The notes beneath the pieces were generated by a model, which was not told where the DNA came from, did not search any database, and worked only from the letters and a program-made list of their open reading frames with translations. The translations under genes and the position numbers were made by a program. DNA of 50,336 nt from a virus. The stretch covers positions 1 to 50,336 of IMG/VR virus record IMGVR_UViG_3300035698_009910; one strand, 5' to 3'. Shown piece by piece: positions 49,318 to 50,336 of the stretch. Numbering within the stretch: position 1 is the stretch's first letter; every line of letters begins with the position of its first letter.

Positions 49318-49523
49318 ATATTTTTAATTATATATTTTTTTCCTTCTTTTTCTTCTATATCACATGTTAAAACTTCAATAACAGAAGAATCATCATGTGC
49401 TATAGATAATATTTCAACGACAGCATTAGCTAAATCGTTAGGTACATCTTCTTGATCTGGTAATTCAACATTTCTACCAATCCATTCTGATTGTTTAACA
49501 ATCACTTCCTTAATATTTTCCAT
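49305..49523 (-). CDS. Small acidic hypothetical protein, 72 aa
   Basis: Acidic, compact protein (ELPDQEDVPNDLANAVVEILSIA; VLTCDIEEKEGKKYIIKNIW) in a run of small genes. No family recognised. Overlaps the membrane-protein gene at its end. Confidence 0.55.
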   Translation of the reverse strand: MENIKEVIVKQSEWIGRNVELPDQEDVPNDLANAVVEILSIAHDDSSVIEVLTCDIEEKEGKKYIIKNIWLH

Positions 49524-49525
49524 AA

Positions 49526-49945
49526 TTAATTCATTTTAATAGGTGTTAAATTATTAAGTTCTGCTGTAGATTTAGCAAACTCTATTGCTTCTGCATTATT
49601 ATTAAAATATCTTAACAAAGAATTATCAAAAGTATTAATAGCAACACGAGCACAATGAAATACTTCATTGTTTATTAATACTAATTTATCATCTTTTAAG
49701 TCATTTATATCAATTGTTTTAAACTCATCACTATACATTTTACCATAACCAAAATATTTAACATAATCTTTTTCAGCTACTTTAGGTAAAAGTACATTAA
49801 ATTTATAATCATACCATTTTTTTTTATTAGTGTTTAAAACACTAACTATGCTACCTTTTTCAATAAATTCATAATTTTCATTTTCTTTTAATAAAGTAAG
49901 TTCAACTGACTTTATAGTATCTTTTTTTAAATATAGTTTATCCAT
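49526..49945 (-). CDS. Hypothetical protein, 139 aa
   Basis: Strand-rich N-terminal half (KSVELTLLKENENYEFIEKGSI) and a C-terminal helix FNNNAEAIEFAKSTAELN. No known domain. Eight-base overlap with the preceding zinc-ribbon gene. Confidence 0.6.
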   Translation of the reverse strand: MDKLYLKKDTIKSVELTLLKENENYEFIEKGSIVSVLNTNKKKWYDYKFNVLLPKVAEKDYVKYFGYGKMYSDEFKTIDINDLKDDKLVLINNEVFHCARVAINTFDNSLLRYFNNNAEAIEFAKSTAELNNLTPIKMN

Positions 49946-50222
49946 GTTTTTCGTTTAAATCATTAAGCCATTTTTTATCCTTTGGCCCTCGCCCTTCGTA
50001 AGTGCTGAAGTTTTTCCAGAACATCAACGAATGCTTATGGCGCAAGGCTCGTAATATTATTTTGTCGTAGTCTACAATCGTGCAACCTGAATCCGCTCCA
50101 CAGTGGCAACAAATACCGCTTGCGTACATTAACTCGTCTTTTCCTAAAATAGTACTTTTTAAAGGTGTCTGACAACTTGAGCAGACATTAACGGTATACC
50201 ATCCTGAATATTTTACTTTCAT
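49938..50222 (-). CDS. Zinc-ribbon protein, 94 aa
   Basis: Two CxxC pairs (VCSSCQTP near residue 13 and CCHCGADSGC near residue 38) form a zinc ribbon. The C-terminal half ends in KFWKNFSTYEGRG-like and KKWLNDLNEKHG segments with FSTYEGRGPKDKKW. Codon usage is clearly richer in G and C than the rest of the window. DNA or protein binding is likely; the exact role is unknown. Confidence 0.65.
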   Translation of the reverse strand: MKVKYSGWYTVNVCSSCQTPLKSTILGKDELMYASGICCHCGADSGCTIVDYDKIILRALRHKHSLMFWKNFSTYEGRGPKDKKWLNDLNEKHG

Positions 50223-50232
50223 CTGTTTCGTT

Positions 50233-50310
50233 TTAGGTAAGTGAAAGGATTACAAAGCCGTTTTTGAGCCCGTACTTTTCAGCGTCTTCTATATTAAATG
50301 AATGGTTCAT
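50233..50310 (-). CDS. Very small ORF at the window edge, 25 aa
   Basis: Starts MNHSFNIEDAEKYGLKNG and ends at TAA just before the zinc-ribbon gene. An in-frame stop lies upstream, so it is not the tail of a longer gene. It shares the less AT-rich composition of its neighbour. Support is weak. Confidence 0.3.
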   Translation of the reverse strand: MNHSFNIEDAEKYGLKNGFVILSLT

Positions 50311-50336
50311 AGTTGATCCCGTTCTTTAAGGTACTT

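Noticed and set aside
1-50336. CRISPR array or insertion sequence
   Set aside because: I saw no regularly spaced repeats of CRISPR length and no transposase or flanking inverted repeats.

Overview
The window is part of the genome of a large, strongly AT-rich tailed phage that most resembles the crAss-like phages (Crassvirales) of Bacteroidetes. The main reasons are a giant open reading frame carrying an RNA polymerase active site of the type LDFDVD, a second giant virion-type protein directly after it, a replication block on the opposite strand, and a family-B DNA polymerase broken up by a group I intron with a homing endonuclease. Family calls rest on motifs read by eye; no database search was possible.

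Layout. (1) 1-15641, plus strand: two giant late/virion genes. The first is already open at the left edge and carries a PD-(D/E)XK nuclease-like segment, an HEAFH zincin-like segment, the RNA polymerase catalytic barrel and a C-terminal macro-like domain. The second (1597 aa) overlaps its end. A long symmetrical terminator at about 15656-15697 separates these from the convergent minus-strand genes. (2) 15712-29117, minus strand: nucleotide metabolism (ThyX, a MazG-like protein, class II ribonucleotide reductase) and replication/recombination/repair (flap-type exonuclease, resolvase-like nuclease, phosphoesterase, a uracil-DNA-glycosylase homologue lacking its usual catalytic residues, primase, SSB-like protein, Sak4-like ATPase, DnaB-like helicase, SF2 helicase). 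(3) 29117-36379, minus strand: a compact cluster of amide-bond chemistry genes (two class II glutamine amidotransferases, two different amidoligases, an ATP-grasp ligase, a gamma-glutamylcyclotransferase, a class I amidotransferase/peptidase and one unknown). This is the best candidate for an uncharacterised system. (4) 36361-43533, minus strand: small unknown genes and DNA polymerase B, split into an exonuclease exon and a polymerase exon by a 3.85 kb insertion. The insertion has a group I intron core, a LAGLIDADG endonuclease and five further ORFs. (5) 43534-50336, minus strand: tRNA and tRNA-like sequences, a lipoprotein, a two-gene NAD module (PRPP-synthetase-like plus NAMPT-like), small membrane and zinc-ribbon proteins, and structured non-coding stretches.

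How the parts fit. ThyX, the ribonucleotide reductase and the MazG-like protein feed and clean the dNTP pool for the phage's own polymerase, primase and helicases. The exonuclease, SSB, Sak4-like ATPase and resolvase form a recombination set. tRNA-Leu(UAA) and a split tRNA-Ile(UAU) match the TTA- and ATA-rich coding. The NAD pair may restore NAD during infection or after host defence. The amidoligase cluster probably builds or remodels amide or gamma-glutamyl linked peptides on an unknown target. The standard bacterial code appears to be used: TAA, TAG and TGA all end plausible genes.
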